Shown in pieces: positions 10,307-19,990 of a stretch of DNA of 64,000 bases (position 1 is the first letter of the stretch; every line of letters starts with the position of its first letter). The notes beneath the pieces were generated by a model. It made no database searches, was not told the DNA's origin, and was given only the letters and a program-made list of their open reading frames with translations. A program made the position numbers and the translations under genes. The stretch lies in assembly GCF_034555935.1 (NCBI RefSeq), contig NZ_JAYDCJ010000001.1:1-64000 (forward strand). Reading direction: 5' to 3'. The stretch comes from Marinobacter qingdaonensis. Lineage in GTDB: Bacteria; Pseudomonadota; Gammaproteobacteria; Pseudomonadales; Oleiphilaceae.

Positions 10307-10487
10307 TCCGCCCCTTCCCGCTTGCGCGCTCAAAACGCTAGACTAGCCCCCGAAATTCATTCTTGCCGGCACACGTCCGGCAACGAGTACCCGGCGCTGC
10401 TGCGACGCTGTGCGGCGCGCCGATGACCGGAGGGCGGTCACTTTGCCCGACTCCGCTGACTGGTTTCAATCCCAAAAGGATACCTTC

Positions 10488-12959
10488 ATGCCTGCATTCA
10501 TCCAGAAACTGTTCAAGCCCCGCAAAGCAACGGAAACGGCTCGCAAGCAACAGACCGCGGCTCCGTCTCCGGACGTCCCCGAGGACGATACCCGCGACAC
10601 CCTCCGGGAATCACAGCGGGCAACTCTGGATGGCGCTCCCGAGCAGGCACAACTGGCCGAGCTGGCCACCGCAGGGGTGACCGCGGACATTCGCCTGCAG
10701 GCGGCGCGCGGACTGACCGACGCCGACTATCTGCACCGGGTGCAGAAAGCGGCCAAAGGCCGAGACAAAACCGTGTACCAGACCGTTCGGCAGGCCCTGC
10801 AGAGTCTGCGCGAGGAACAGGCCCGATTCGAATCCCTGTCCAACACCATCGCCACCCTGATCACCAACGCCAATGACCAGGCCCGCAGCGAGGATACCAA
10901 ACTCTTCGAAGCGCGCTTGAACGCACTGACCCAACAGTGGTCCCGGGTCGAGGCCCATGCCACGGCCGAACAGGCCCAGCAATTCCTGGAAGCCGTCCAT
11001 CACTGCAACGAGCGCCTGAAGGCCATCCAGTCAGCCCAGGAAGAGGAAGCCCGGCACCAGGAACAGGCGGTGCAGCGTCAGGAAACCCTGGCCCTGCTGG
11101 CTACCACGCTCGACGACCTGAAAGCCGAAGTCCCAGAGTCCCTGCCCTCGCTGGCATCGCTCGACGCCCTGCAAAAGACCCAGGAAAACCGGTGGCTGGA
11201 AGCCACCCGTGACACCAGCGTCGATAAATCACAGCAGAAAACCTACGAAGCCTCCATGCAGGCGCTGCGCACCTACATTGCGGCCATTCGTCGGGCCAGC
11301 CAGGCCAAGGACGCCATCGCGGCGCTGACCGACGGCGCCGGTGAAGCCGCTGACGACGATTCCGACGACCAGCGCCAACAGGCCCGCGACCTGCTGGCTG
11401 ACATCGACTGGCCGAACGATTTTCCAATGCCAACCCTGCTGGAGCCGGTGCGCCGGCTCGCCGGCAAACGCCAACCGGCGCCACCGGTCAGCACCGAGAA
11501 CCGGGAACAGCAGCAAGTCATGGCGGCGCAGCTGAAGGAGTCCCTGAGCCAGCTTGAGACCGCCCTGGAAGCGAAACAGCTGAAAGAGTCCCGACAATTC
11601 CTGAAAACCGCCCAGCAGCAGCTGAAGTCGCTCGACCAGCGTTATGGCAAGCCGTTCCAGGCCCGCCTGCAACTGCTGGCTGGCCAGACCCGCGAGTTGA
11701 GCGACTGGCTCGGCTTTGCCACCGAACCCAAGCAGATCGCGCTGTGCGAACAGATGGAATACCTGGCCGAGCAACCCATGGAACCGGAAGCCAAGGCCGA
11801 GCGCATCAAAGACCTGCAGAACGAGTGGCGGGACCTGGGCGGCTCTTCCGACCGGACCCTGTGGAGCCGCTTCAAGGCGGCCTCGGACAAGGCCTACGAA
11901 CCCTGCAAGGATTACTTCGCAGCCAAGTCCGGGCTGAAGCAGGCCAACCTGGCCAAGCGCGAAGCCATCTGTCGGGATCTGCAAGCTTTCCTCGACCAGG
12001 CCGACTGGGCCAGCATTGACTGGAAGGCGGCCGAGAAAATACACCAGACCGCCCGGCAGGAATGGAAGGCCGCCTGGCCGGTAGAATTCCGGGAAAATCG
12101 AACCGTGCAAAAGCGGTTCGATGAGCTGCTCAAGCGGCTGGAAGCGCCCCTGGACCAGGAGCGTCAGAAAAACGAAAGCCAGAAGCAGGCCATCGTCGAG
12201 CGCGCCAACGAACTGATCAACCACGAGCCCCTGCAGGAGGCCATGAACGAAGCCAAGCGCCTGCAGGCCGACTGGAAAGCCATTGGCATTACCCGCCACC
12301 GAGAGGATCGCAAACTCTGGCAGGCCTTCCGCAAGGCCTGTGACCAGATCTTTGCCCGCCGGGATGCCCAGCGCAATGAACAGCAGCAGGCCACCCAGGC
12401 GGCCGATTCGGCGGCCAAGGCGCTGCTGGAAGCCGTGCAGATCCTGGACAGCAGCAGTGATGCCACAGCCCTCTCGGACGCCCTTGACCGGCTGGGTAGC
12501 CAGCAGGCTCCGGCCCTGTCCCCGGCGATTCGGGAGCGCATCCAGGGTGAGAAGCAGCGCCTGAAAAAAGCCCAGGCCAACCAGCGCCTGGCGGCCAGTG
12601 TCGGCTACTGGCAATCCCTGGTCACCGCCCGGGTCAACGGCGGTGCCGACGCGTCCGAGATCCCCCAGCACTGGCCGGAACTGGCGGCGGACCAGAGAGA
12701 GGTCGACCACGGCGACCTGGTGATTCGCGCCGAGATCCTCGGAGGCATCGCCTCGCCGGAGGCGGATCAGAAACGCCGCATGGAAATCCAGGTCCAGCGC
12801 CTGGCCGAAGGCATGGGCTCATCGGAGCAGACTGGCGATCAGAGCCGGGAGCTGGAGAAACTGGTGGCAAGCTGGTGTCTGGGTCGGTCCGGACAGTCAC
12901 CGGATGCGGCTCTGGCCAGGCGTCTGAATGACGCCCTGGCGGCGCTGACTGCCGACTGA
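10488..12959 (+). CDS. DUF349 domain protein
   Basis: 823-aa, highly helical, Gln/Glu/Ala-rich protein with several DUF349 units, seen as repeated W-K-x-x-x...LWxxFKAA motifs (LQNEWRDLGGSSDRTLWSRFKAASDKAYEPCKDYFAAK and similar later stretches). Most of the length is predicted coiled coil. Start at ATG 10488 has AAAGGA seven bases upstream. No signal peptide or membrane segment. The family is widespread in gammaproteobacteria; its molecular role is not established. ComFB-family gene lies convergent 12 bp downstream. Confidence 0.85.
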   Translation: MPAFIQKLFKPRKATETARKQQTAAPSPDVPEDDTRDTLRESQRATLDGAPEQAQLAELATAGVTADIRLQAARGLTDADYLHRVQKAAKGRDKTVYQTVRQALQSLREEQARFESLSNTIATLITNANDQARSEDTKLFEARLNALTQQWSRVEAHATAEQAQQFLEAVHHCNERLKAIQSAQEEEARHQEQAVQRQETLALLATTLDDLKAEVPESLPSLASLDALQKTQENRWLEATRDTSVDKSQQKTYEASMQALRTYIAAIRRASQAKDAIAALTDGAGEAADDDSDDQRQQARDLLADIDWPNDFPMPTLLEPVRRLAGKRQPAPPVSTENREQQQVMAAQLKESLSQLETALEAKQLKESRQFLKTAQQQLKSLDQRYGKPFQARLQLLAGQTRELSDWLGFATEPKQIALCEQMEYLAEQPMEPEAKAERIKDLQNEWRDLGGSSDRTLWSRFKAASDKAYEPCKDYFAAKSGLKQANLAKREAICRDLQAFLDQADWASIDWKAAEKIHQTARQEWKAAWPVEFRENRTVQKRFDELLKRLEAPLDQERQKNESQKQAIVERANELINHEPLQEAMNEAKRLQADWKAIGITRHREDRKLWQAFRKACDQIFARRDAQRNEQQQATQAADSAAKALLEAVQILDSSSDATALSDALDRLGSQQAPALSPAIRERIQGEKQRLKKAQANQRLAASVGYWQSLVTARVNGGADASEIPQHWPELAADQREVDHGDLVIRAEILGGIASPEADQKRRMEIQVQRLAEGMGSSEQTGDQSRELEKLVASWCLGRSGQSPDAALARRLNDALAALTAD

Positions 12960-12971
12960 ATGGGCAGCGGC

Positions 12972-13235
12972 CTAGTGCCGCTGATGCTGGTTGACGAAAT
13001 CCCTGGCGGCTCTCACCTCCGCCAGGGATTTTTCTTTCATGGCCTTCAGTTCCTCATCGGCCAGATAAAACATCATGTCGATAGAATGCCGGTAGTACCT
13101 CGCCGGCAAACGATTGAGCGCGACACACATGACGTCGGTCAGGTAATCGGCGGTGTCCTCTTCCTGCCGGGTCGCGTCGATCGCATCCAACACCAGCCGT
13201 TCGTAAAAGTTGTCGATGGCATCTCTGAGGGACAT
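12972..13235 (-). CDS. ComFB-family protein
   Basis: 87-aa protein of the ComFB (late competence) family: MSLRDAIDNFYERLVLD at the N-terminus, then DYLTDVMCVALNRLPARYYRHSIDM, which is the family's most conserved region. B. subtilis ComFB is encoded with competence factors, but in proteobacteria its role is unclear; cyanobacterial members have been linked to cyclic dinucleotide binding. A GGAGG lies ten bases before the ATG. Monocistronic and divergent from the thiolase operon. Confidence 0.8.
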   Translation of the reverse strand: MSLRDAIDNFYERLVLDAIDATRQEEDTADYLTDVMCVALNRLPARYYRHSIDMMFYLADEELKAMKEKSLAEVRAARDFVNQHQRH

Positions 13236-13273
13236 AGTGCCCTGCCTCCCGGGTTCGCTCGCCGCTTGTGTTA

Positions 13274-13302
13274 ACCATAGAAGCCGGCAGCGCCCTTGTC
13301 AT
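13274..13302 (-). promoter_or_regulatory. Predicted sigma-70 promoter of the ComFB gene
   Basis: Reading the minus strand: ATGACA (13302-13297), a 17-bp spacer, and TATGGT (13279-13274), about 40 bp upstream of the ATG. The -35 differs from consensus by one base. The -10 lies in TAACCATAG, which has a perfect inverted copy at 13368-13376 on the thiolase side. Confidence 0.5.
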
Positions 13303-13423
13303 GCTGCTGAGCAATTTCGCCAATTCGATTGGCAGCCGCCGTCATTACCCTGACGGTCCCGCACCCGCTATGGTTATCCCATTGGATCCGCCTACCGAAC
13401 CAACAACGATCAGAGGACACCCG

Positions 13424-14632
13424 ATGACCACCGAAGCCTATATCTTCGACGCAGTGCGCACCCCCCGCGGCCGCGGCAAAAAGGACGGCTCGCTGCACAG
13501 CGTCAAACCCATCACCCTGCTGACCACCGTGCTCGATGCTCTGCAGCAGAGAAACAACCTGGACACCGCCCAGGTGGACGACATCGTCATGGGGTGCGTG
13601 ACGGCGGTTGGCGACCAGGGCGCCGACATCGCCAAGACCGCGGCCCTGGCGGCGGACTGGGACGAGAAAGTGGCCGGTGTCACCCTGAACCGGTTCTGTG
13701 CGTCGGGCCTGGAAGCGGTCAACCTCGCCGCCATGAAGGTCCGCTCCGGGTGGGAAGACCTGGTGGTGGCCGGCGGCGTGGAAGCCATGTCCCGGGTACC
13801 CATGGGCTCCGACGGCGGCGCCTGGGCCGCAGACCCGGCCACCAACCTGCACACCGGCTTCATGCCCCAGGGCATCGGTGCCGACCTGATCGCCACCCTC
13901 GAGGGCTTCAGCCGGGAGGACGTCGACGGCTTTGCCGTCAAATCCCAGCAGAAAGCCGCCAATGCCTGGCAGCAGGGCTATTTCACCAAGTCCATCGTGC
14001 CGGTCACCGACCAGAACGGGGTGGTGATCCTGGACCGGGACGAGCACGTGCGCGGCAACACCACCCTGGAATCCCTGTCCGGCCTCAAGCCCTCGTTCCA
14101 GATGATGGGCGACATGGGGTTTGACGGTGTGGCCCGGGAAAAATACCACTACGTGGAGAAGATCAATCACGTCCACCACGCCGGCAACTCCTCCGGCATC
14201 GTCGACGGCGCCACCGCCCTGCTGATCGGCAGTGAGGCCAAGGGCCAGGCTCTGGGCCTCAAGCCCCGGGCGCGCATCGTTGCCACGGCCGTGACCAGCA
14301 CCGACCCCACCATCATGTTGACCGGCCCGGCCCCAGCGGCGCGCAAGGCGCTGGAAAAAGCCGGCATGAGCGTGGACCAGATCGACCTGTTTGAGGTCAA
14401 CGAGGCCTTTGCCTCGGTGGTCATGCGGTTCCAGAAGGAACTGTCAGTCCCCGATGAAAAAGTGAACGTCAACGGCGGCGCCATTGCCATGGGCCACCCC
14501 CTCGGCGCCACCGGCGCCATGATCCTGGGCACCCTGTTGGACGAACTGGAGCGCCGGGAATTGCGCTTTGGCCTGGCCACCCTGTGCGTGGGTGGCGGCA
14601 TGGGTATAGCCACCATCATTGAACGCGTCTGA
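13424..14632 (+). CDS. Acetyl-CoA C-acyltransferase (thiolase)
   Basis: 402-aa thiolase, first gene of a two-gene beta-oxidation operon. Nucleophile C92 sits in NRFCASGLE; the second catalytic set is in [20 protein letters not shown] and CVGGGMG. Start at ATG 13424 follows AGAGGA by eight bases; the longer ORF start has no support. Domain layout is typical of degradative and biosynthetic thiolases, which cannot be separated by eye. The following gene supplies hydratase and 3-hydroxyacyl-CoA dehydrogenase steps, so fatty acid (or other acyl-CoA) degradation is the likely role. Confidence 0.92.
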   Translation: MTTEAYIFDAVRTPRGRGKKDGSLHSVKPITLLTTVLDALQQRNNLDTAQVDDIVMGCVTAVGDQGADIAKTAALAADWDEKVAGVTLNRFCASGLEAVNLAAMKVRSGWEDLVVAGGVEAMSRVPMGSDGGAWAADPATNLHTGFMPQGIGADLIATLEGFSREDVDGFAVKSQQKAANAWQQGYFTKSIVPVTDQNGVVILDRDEHVRGNTTLESLSGLKPSFQMMGDMGFDGVAREKYHYVEKINHVHHAGNSSGIVDGATALLIGSEAKGQALGLKPRARIVATAVTSTDPTIMLTGPAPAARKALEKAGMSVDQIDLFEVNEAFASVVMRFQKELSVPDEKVNVNGGAIAMGHPLGATGAMILGTLLDELERRELRFGLATLCVGGGMGIATIIERV

Positions 14633-14664
14633 GCCCAACACTTTTTCTGACAGGAGAACCAATC

Positions 14665-16815
14665 ATGAGCGCAATCCGATACGACCTGGGTTCAGACCAG
14701 ACCCTAACCCTCACCATCGACATGCCGGGCCAGTCCGCCAACACCATGGACGCCGCCTTCCGGGACGCCCTGGGCGAAACCGTGGCCCGGGTCAAAGCTG
14801 ACCTGGCGGACCTTCGCGGCATCATCATTACCTCGGCCAAGAAAACCTTCTTCGCCGGCGGCGACCTCAACGAGTTGCACAAGGTGACCCGGGAGGATGC
14901 CGAAGCCTTTGAAACCATGGTCAACGGCCTCAAAGCCGACATGCGTTTCCTGGAGACCAGCGGCAAACCGGTGGTGGCCGCCATCAATGGCAGCGCTCTG
15001 GGTGGCGGCCTGGAGATCGCCCTGGCCTGCCACCATCGGGTGGTGCTGAATTCCGACGCCATTCAGCTCGGCCTGCCCGAGGTCACCCTTGGCCTGTTGC
15101 CGGGCGGCGGCGGCACCCAGCGCCTGCCCCGGATGATTGGCCTGGAGGCGGCGTTCCCGTTCCTGATGGAAGGCAAGAAAGTGGCCCCCGCCGCCGCCCT
15201 GAAAGCCGGCCTGGTGGACGAACTGGCCGACGACACCGACGACATGCTCGCCAAGGCCCGGGCCTTCATCGACGCCAACCCGCAGTGCCAGCAACCCTGG
15301 GACAAGAAAGGCTTCAAACTGCCCGGGGGTGCCCCGCACCATCCCGCCATGGCGCAGAAACTGGCCATTGCCCCGGCCATGCTCAAGCAGAAAACCCGAG
15401 GCTGCTACCCGGCGCCGGAACGCATCCTGTCGGCCGCCGTGGAAGGCGCGCAGGTGGACTTTGACAGCGGCAGCCTGATTGAGACCCGGTACTTCGCCGA
15501 GCTGGTCATCGGCCAAGTGGCCAAGAACATGACCGGCACCTTCTGGTTCCAGCTCAACGCCATCAAGGCCGGCGGCAGCCGACCCAGCGGCGTGGAGCGC
15601 GCCCGCTTCGCCAAGGTGGGTGTCCTGGGCGCCGGCATGATGGGCGCGGGCATCGCCTATTCCACGGCAGTCAAAGGCATCGACGTAGTGCTCAAGGACG
15701 TGTCCGTGGACAACGCCGAGAAAGGCAAGGCGTACTCGGACAAGCTGCTGGCCAAGAAAGTCAGCCGTGGCCGACTGACCGAAGCCCAGAAGGCCGAGAT
15801 ACTCGACCGGATCAAGACCACCGACAGCGCCGACGATCTGGCCGGCTGTGATCTGGTGATCGAAGCGGTGTTCGAGGACAGCGGCCTGAAGGCCAAGGTC
15901 ACCCAGGAAGCGGAACCCCAACTGGCGGCCAACGGCATCTTTGCCTCCAACACCTCCACCATCCCGATCACCCAGTTGGCGGAGGCCTCGGCCAAGCCCG
16001 ACAACTTCATCGGACTGCACTTCTTCTCGCCGGTCGACAAGATGCAGCTGGTGGAAATCATCGTCGGCGCCCAGACCTCGGACGACACCCTGGCCCGCGC
16101 CTTCGACTACGTCCAGCAGATCGGCAAGATTCCGATCGTGGTGAACGACAGCCGCGGCTTCTTTACCTCCCGGGTGTTTGGCACCTTCGTCAACGAGGGT
16201 GTCGCCATGCTCGCCGAAGGTATCGCACCGGCCAGCATCGAGAACGCCGGGGTCCTGTCGGGCATGCCGGTCGGCCCGCTGGCCATCTCCGACGAGGTCA
16301 GCCTGACCCTGATGCAGCACATCCGGGCCCAGAGCAAGAAAGACACCGAAGCCGCCGGCGGCACCTGGGTACCGCACCCGGCGGAGGCCATCATCGACCA
16401 GATGGTGGACCAGCAAGGCCGCAAGGGTAAGGCCGCGGGGGCCGGTTTCTATGAGTACCCGGACAATGGCAAGAAGTACCTTTGGCCCGAGCTGGATCGC
16501 CTGTTTGTCGACGCCGACAAGGCCCGCTCCATCGCCCTGCAGGAGCTGAAGGACCGCATCCTGTTCGTTCAGGCCATCGAGACCGTGCGCTGTCTGGAAG
16601 AGGGAGTGTTGCGCACCGTGGAAGACGCCAACATTGGCAGCATCTTCGGTATCGGCTTCGCGCCCTGGACTGGTGGCGCCATCCAGTTCATCAACCAGTA
16701 CGGCGTCCGCGCCTTCACCGAGCGGGCCAAAGAGCTGGCCGCAGCCTATGGCGAACGCTTCACTCCGCCCAAGCTGTTGCTGGAGAAAGCCGAAACCAAT
16801 TCCGTCTTTGCCTGA
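14665..16815 (+). CDS. Multifunctional enoyl-CoA hydratase / 3-hydroxyacyl-CoA dehydrogenase (FadB/FadJ-like)
   Basis: 716-aa bifunctional enzyme. The N-terminal crotonase domain carries both catalytic glutamates, E117 in GGGLEIAL and E139 in LPEVTLG, with the oxyanion-hole GG upstream. The NAD-binding domain starts at VGVLGAGMMGAGIAY, and the 3-hydroxyacyl-CoA dehydrogenase catalytic His is in GLHFFSPVDKM. A second C-terminal dehydrogenase domain completes the fold. GGAG lies eight bases before the ATG. It forms an operon with the thiolase 32 bp upstream. An exact FadB versus FadJ assignment is not possible by eye. Confidence 0.92.
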   Translation: MSAIRYDLGSDQTLTLTIDMPGQSANTMDAAFRDALGETVARVKADLADLRGIIITSAKKTFFAGGDLNELHKVTREDAEAFETMVNGLKADMRFLETSGKPVVAAINGSALGGGLEIALACHHRVVLNSDAIQLGLPEVTLGLLPGGGGTQRLPRMIGLEAAFPFLMEGKKVAPAAALKAGLVDELADDTDDMLAKARAFIDANPQCQQPWDKKGFKLPGGAPHHPAMAQKLAIAPAMLKQKTRGCYPAPERILSAAVEGAQVDFDSGSLIETRYFAELVIGQVAKNMTGTFWFQLNAIKAGGSRPSGVERARFAKVGVLGAGMMGAGIAYSTAVKGIDVVLKDVSVDNAEKGKAYSDKLLAKKVSRGRLTEAQKAEILDRIKTTDSADDLAGCDLVIEAVFEDSGLKAKVTQEAEPQLAANGIFASNTSTIPITQLAEASAKPDNFIGLHFFSPVDKMQLVEIIVGAQTSDDTLARAFDYVQQIGKIPIVVNDSRGFFTSRVFGTFVNEGVAMLAEGIAPASIENAGVLSGMPVGPLAISDEVSLTLMQHIRAQSKKDTEAAGGTWVPHPAEAIIDQMVDQQGRKGKAAGAGFYEYPDNGKKYLWPELDRLFVDADKARSIALQELKDRILFVQAIETVRCLEEGVLRTVEDANIGSIFGIGFAPWTGGAIQFINQYGVRAFTERAKELAAAYGERFTPPKLLLEKAETNSVFA

Positions 16816-16822
16816 CCACGCC

Positions 16823-16847
16823 GCCGGAGGGGAATCTCCCCTCCGGC
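16823..16847 (+). terminator. Hairpin after the beta-oxidation operon
   Basis: Perfect 11-bp stem, GCCGGAGGGGA with TCCCCTCCGGC, and a 3-base loop, beginning eight bases after the stop. There is no following T-run, so it may stabilise the 3' end or act with Rho instead of being a classical intrinsic terminator. Confidence 0.6.
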
Positions 16848-17032
16848 TGTCCCGCCTCCCGCACCGATTTCTCCGCCCCGTCATCTGCCAATTTCATGGA
16901 CAGATTGTCACGTACCGATACCGTCTGCCTATGGCAACGCTGATAGCGCTTGCCTACAATAAATTTATTCGCCAACGGGTAGCAGGCTTCAGCGTGGCTG
17001 GTCCTGCGCCCAGCACCGTCAGGTAAGCTTTT

Positions 17033-19204
17033 ATGACCATCGCGGAAAGAATCGTCGCCCGTCACCTCCCCCAACAAGGTTTTAAAACCGGGCTTTGCAA
17101 GGCCATGACCATGGCCCTGCTGGTAGCCACCCCATTCGGCCTGCAGGCCAAGGTGGACGATTCCCTCACCTACGAGCCGGTCGCGCCCACCATCGACCAG
17201 GCCCGCGCCAACATCCTGATCGCCCGCCAGCTGCAATTTACCCATTTCCGGGAGCTGGGCATCAGCGATGAGCTGTCCGGTGACGTCTTCGATGCCTACC
17301 TTGAGTACCTGGACGGCCAGAAAATCTACCTGACCCAGCAGGATCTGAACCAGTTCCAGCGGGTTCGCATGCAGCTGGGCGCCGCCCTGAAAACCGGCCA
17401 GCTCCAGCCCGGTTTCGATATCTACAACCTGACCCAGCAACGCATCATCGAACGCCTGAAGTTTGCCCTGGGCCTGATTGACCAGGGCATCGACCAGCTC
17501 GACTTCAGTACCAAGGAAAGCATGTTGCTGGACCGGTCCGATGCCAACTGGGAGCCCAACCAGAAGGCCCTGGACGCGCTCTGGATCAAGCGGGTTAAGA
17601 ACGCGGTCTTGGCCCAGCGCCTGAACGGCACCGACGATGACACCATCACCGAGAACCTGCGCCGGCGCTTTGAGGGGCAGTTGAAGCGGGCATACCAGGC
17701 GCGCAGTGAGGACGCATTCCAGGCGTACATGAACGCCTTCACCGGCATGTGGGACCCCCACACCTCCTATTTTTCGCCGCGCACGTCGGAGAACTTCAAC
17801 ATCAACATGAGCCTGTCCCTGGAAGGCATAGGTGCGGTGCTCCAGTCCGACAACGAGTACACCAAGGTGGTGCGCCTGGTGCCCGGTGGGCCGGCGTCCA
17901 AGCAGGGCCAGCTGCAACCCGCTGACCGTATCGTGTCGGTCGCCCAGGGCGACGAAAAGCCGGTCAACGTCATCGGCTGGCGCCTGGACGAGGTGGTCGA
18001 CCTGATCCGTGGCCCGCGCAACTCCGTGGTCACCCTGGAAGTGATTCCCGCCAACGCCAGTGACGAAACCATCACCAAAGCCATCGCCATCAAGCGGGAC
18101 GAGGTCAAGCTGGAAGAGCAGAGCGCCAGCAAGGACGTGATTGAGCTGCAGCGCGGCGACACCGACTACACCGTGGGTGTGATCACCATCCCCACCTTCT
18201 ACGCCGACTTCCAGGCCATGCAGGCCGGCGACCCGAACTACAAGAGCACCACCCGGGACGTGCGCAACCTGATCAAGGAACTCGAAGCCGACGGCGTCGA
18301 TGGCCTGGTGGTGGACCTGCGCAACAACGGCGGTGGCGCCCTGCACGAGGCCAACGACCTGGTCGGTCTGTTCATCGACAAGGGGCCGACGGTCCAGATC
18401 CGCAACGCCAACAACGACGTCCAGGTGCTGAAGGACGAAGACCCGTCGGTGGCCTACGACGGCCCGCTGGTGGTGCTGACCAACCGGATGAGCGCGTCTG
18501 CGTCGGAAATTTTTGCCGGCGCCATCCAGGACTACGGCCGCGGTCTGGTAGTCGGGTCCCAGACCTTCGGCAAAGGCACCGTGCAGGCGGTCCGACCGCT
18601 CAACCACGGCCAGCTCAAGATCACCCAATCGAAGTTTTACCGGGTCTCCGGTGGCTCGACCCAGCACAAGGGGGTGATCCCGGACATCGAGATCCCGTCG
18701 CGCATCGACAAGAGCCGCATCGGTGAGGACGCCCTGGACCACGCCCTGCCCTGGGACCAGATCGAAGCGGTTCCGCACAATCGTTACTTCGATTTCAGCG
18801 GCATCATCGACGAGCTGCGCCAGCGCCACGAGGAGCGGTTCTCCACCAGCCCCGAGTTCAGTCTGCTGCAGCAGGAAATCGACTTCCTGCAGGCCCAGCG
18901 TGAAATGGATTCGGTCAGCCTCAACTTCGAAGCGCGGAAAACCCAGCACGAGCAGATCGAGCGTACCCGCCTGAGCATCGCCAACGCCCGTCGGGAACTG
19001 CGAGGCGAGGAACCCTTCGCGACCCTGGAAGACCTGGAGGACTGGCAGGACCAGCAGGCGGCGGATCTGAACACCACCGATGACGAGCTGGATTTCGTGA
19101 TTCGCGAGGGCGGCCACATCATGGCCGACATGCTCGAACTGGATCGGCGCATGGTGTCCATCGTGGCGCCCAAGCAGTACACCGCCAAAGCCTCAGCCCA
19201 GTAA
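17033..19204 (+). CDS. prc: Carboxy-terminal processing protease Prc (Tsp)
   Basis: Periplasmic tail-specific protease, 723 aa. An N-terminal signal peptide ends around GLQA. A PDZ domain follows (SLEGIGAVLQ...LVPGGPASKQG), then the S41 catalytic region with nucleophile in SASASEIFAGA and the general-base lysine in TFGKGTVQ. A DUF3340-type C-terminal domain fills the last 150 residues or so. E. coli Prc (682 aa) degrades tagged envelope proteins and trims cell-wall hydrolases with partners. Ribosome site AGGTAAG precedes the ATG. The HTH gene starts 18 bp after its stop, so the two may be co-transcribed. Confidence 0.93.
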   Translation: MTIAERIVARHLPQQGFKTGLCKAMTMALLVATPFGLQAKVDDSLTYEPVAPTIDQARANILIARQLQFTHFRELGISDELSGDVFDAYLEYLDGQKIYLTQQDLNQFQRVRMQLGAALKTGQLQPGFDIYNLTQQRIIERLKFALGLIDQGIDQLDFSTKESMLLDRSDANWEPNQKALDALWIKRVKNAVLAQRLNGTDDDTITENLRRRFEGQLKRAYQARSEDAFQAYMNAFTGMWDPHTSYFSPRTSENFNINMSLSLEGIGAVLQSDNEYTKVVRLVPGGPASKQGQLQPADRIVSVAQGDEKPVNVIGWRLDEVVDLIRGPRNSVVTLEVIPANASDETITKAIAIKRDEVKLEEQSASKDVIELQRGDTDYTVGVITIPTFYADFQAMQAGDPNYKSTTRDVRNLIKELEADGVDGLVVDLRNNGGGALHEANDLVGLFIDKGPTVQIRNANNDVQVLKDEDPSVAYDGPLVVLTNRMSASASEIFAGAIQDYGRGLVVGSQTFGKGTVQAVRPLNHGQLKITQSKFYRVSGGSTQHKGVIPDIEIPSRIDKSRIGEDALDHALPWDQIEAVPHNRYFDFSGIIDELRQRHEERFSTSPEFSLLQQEIDFLQAQREMDSVSLNFEARKTQHEQIERTRLSIANARRELRGEEPFATLEDLEDWQDQQAADLNTTDDELDFVIREGGHIMADMLELDRRMVSIVAPKQYTAKASAQ

Positions 19205-19222
19205 TCGGGGCGCAACCAAGGT

Positions 19223-19990
19223 ATGACGGAGCGCAAGACCAGGGACAAGAAATCGCGAGCCTCGGCCCGGGCAGTGCAGGACACCCTGTTGGACGCCCTG
19301 CACGCGATGCGCTCCATTGAGGAAATCAAGGCCATCGAAGGGCTGGACAAGACCGCCGCAGGCGGGAAAGGCCCGGACGGCGTTATCGACCGGCTGGCCA
19401 GCCTGACCGGCTCGGCCCTGCGCTTCGGGGTGCGGGCCACCGACACCTCCATGCGGGTCGGCCGGGCCCTGATCAATTCCCAGGATCAATTGCGGGCCAT
19501 GCTCACGGCCGGGCAATCCCTGAAGGATATTCGCGAAGTGGCCGGGCTCACCCTGTCGGAAATGAGTGAGGCGCTCGACCTTCGTGACAAGTCGGTGCTC
19601 GAGGCCATCGAAAACGGAACCGCCACCCTCTCGTTCGAGCTGATCCTGCGGCTGGCAGCGCTGATTGCCCGCAACGACCCCATTCCATTCATTCTGCGCA
19701 CCACCCGCAACTACAATCCGGAGGTCTGGCAGGTACTGAACGACTGGGGCGTTGGCCGTCTGCCGCTGCAGTTCGAACGGGAGCGGGAATTCATCAACAT
19801 CTTTCGCCGCCACGACGACGCCCGCAACCTGTCGGACGAGGGCTTCCGCAAGGTGCTGGACTTCACCCGCCAGAGCTTCGAGATGTCCCTGCATTTCGTC
19901 GAGGAACAGGAAAAGCAGGTGGCGGAGCTCAAGGCATCCTACGAAGCCGGGCCCGAGGCCGAACCGGACCCGGACACCTCAGCCGAATAA
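19223..19990 (+). CDS. Helix-turn-helix (XRE-like) protein
   Basis: 255-aa protein with a central HTH of the XRE/Cro type at about residues 100-150 ([50 protein letters not shown]). It is flanked by an N-terminal region of unknown type and a C-terminal helical segment rich in Glu/Lys. No signal peptide or transmembrane segment. It follows prc closely and converges on mtnA with a 12-bp overlap of coding ends. No target site was identified. Confidence 0.75.
   Translation: MTERKTRDKKSRASARAVQDTLLDALHAMRSIEEIKAIEGLDKTAAGGKGPDGVIDRLASLTGSALRFGVRATDTSMRVGRALINSQDQLRAMLTAGQSLKDIREVAGLTLSEMSEALDLRDKSVLEAIENGTATLSFELILRLAALIARNDPIPFILRTTRNYNPEVWQVLNDWGVGRLPLQFEREREFINIFRRHDDARNLSDEGFRKVLDFTRQSFEMSLHFVEEQEKQVAELKASYEAGPEAEPDPDTSAE

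Noticed and set aside
14704..16884. 726-aa open frame on the minus strand
   Set aside because: Antisense shadow of the hydratase/dehydrogenase gene; no recognisable domain.
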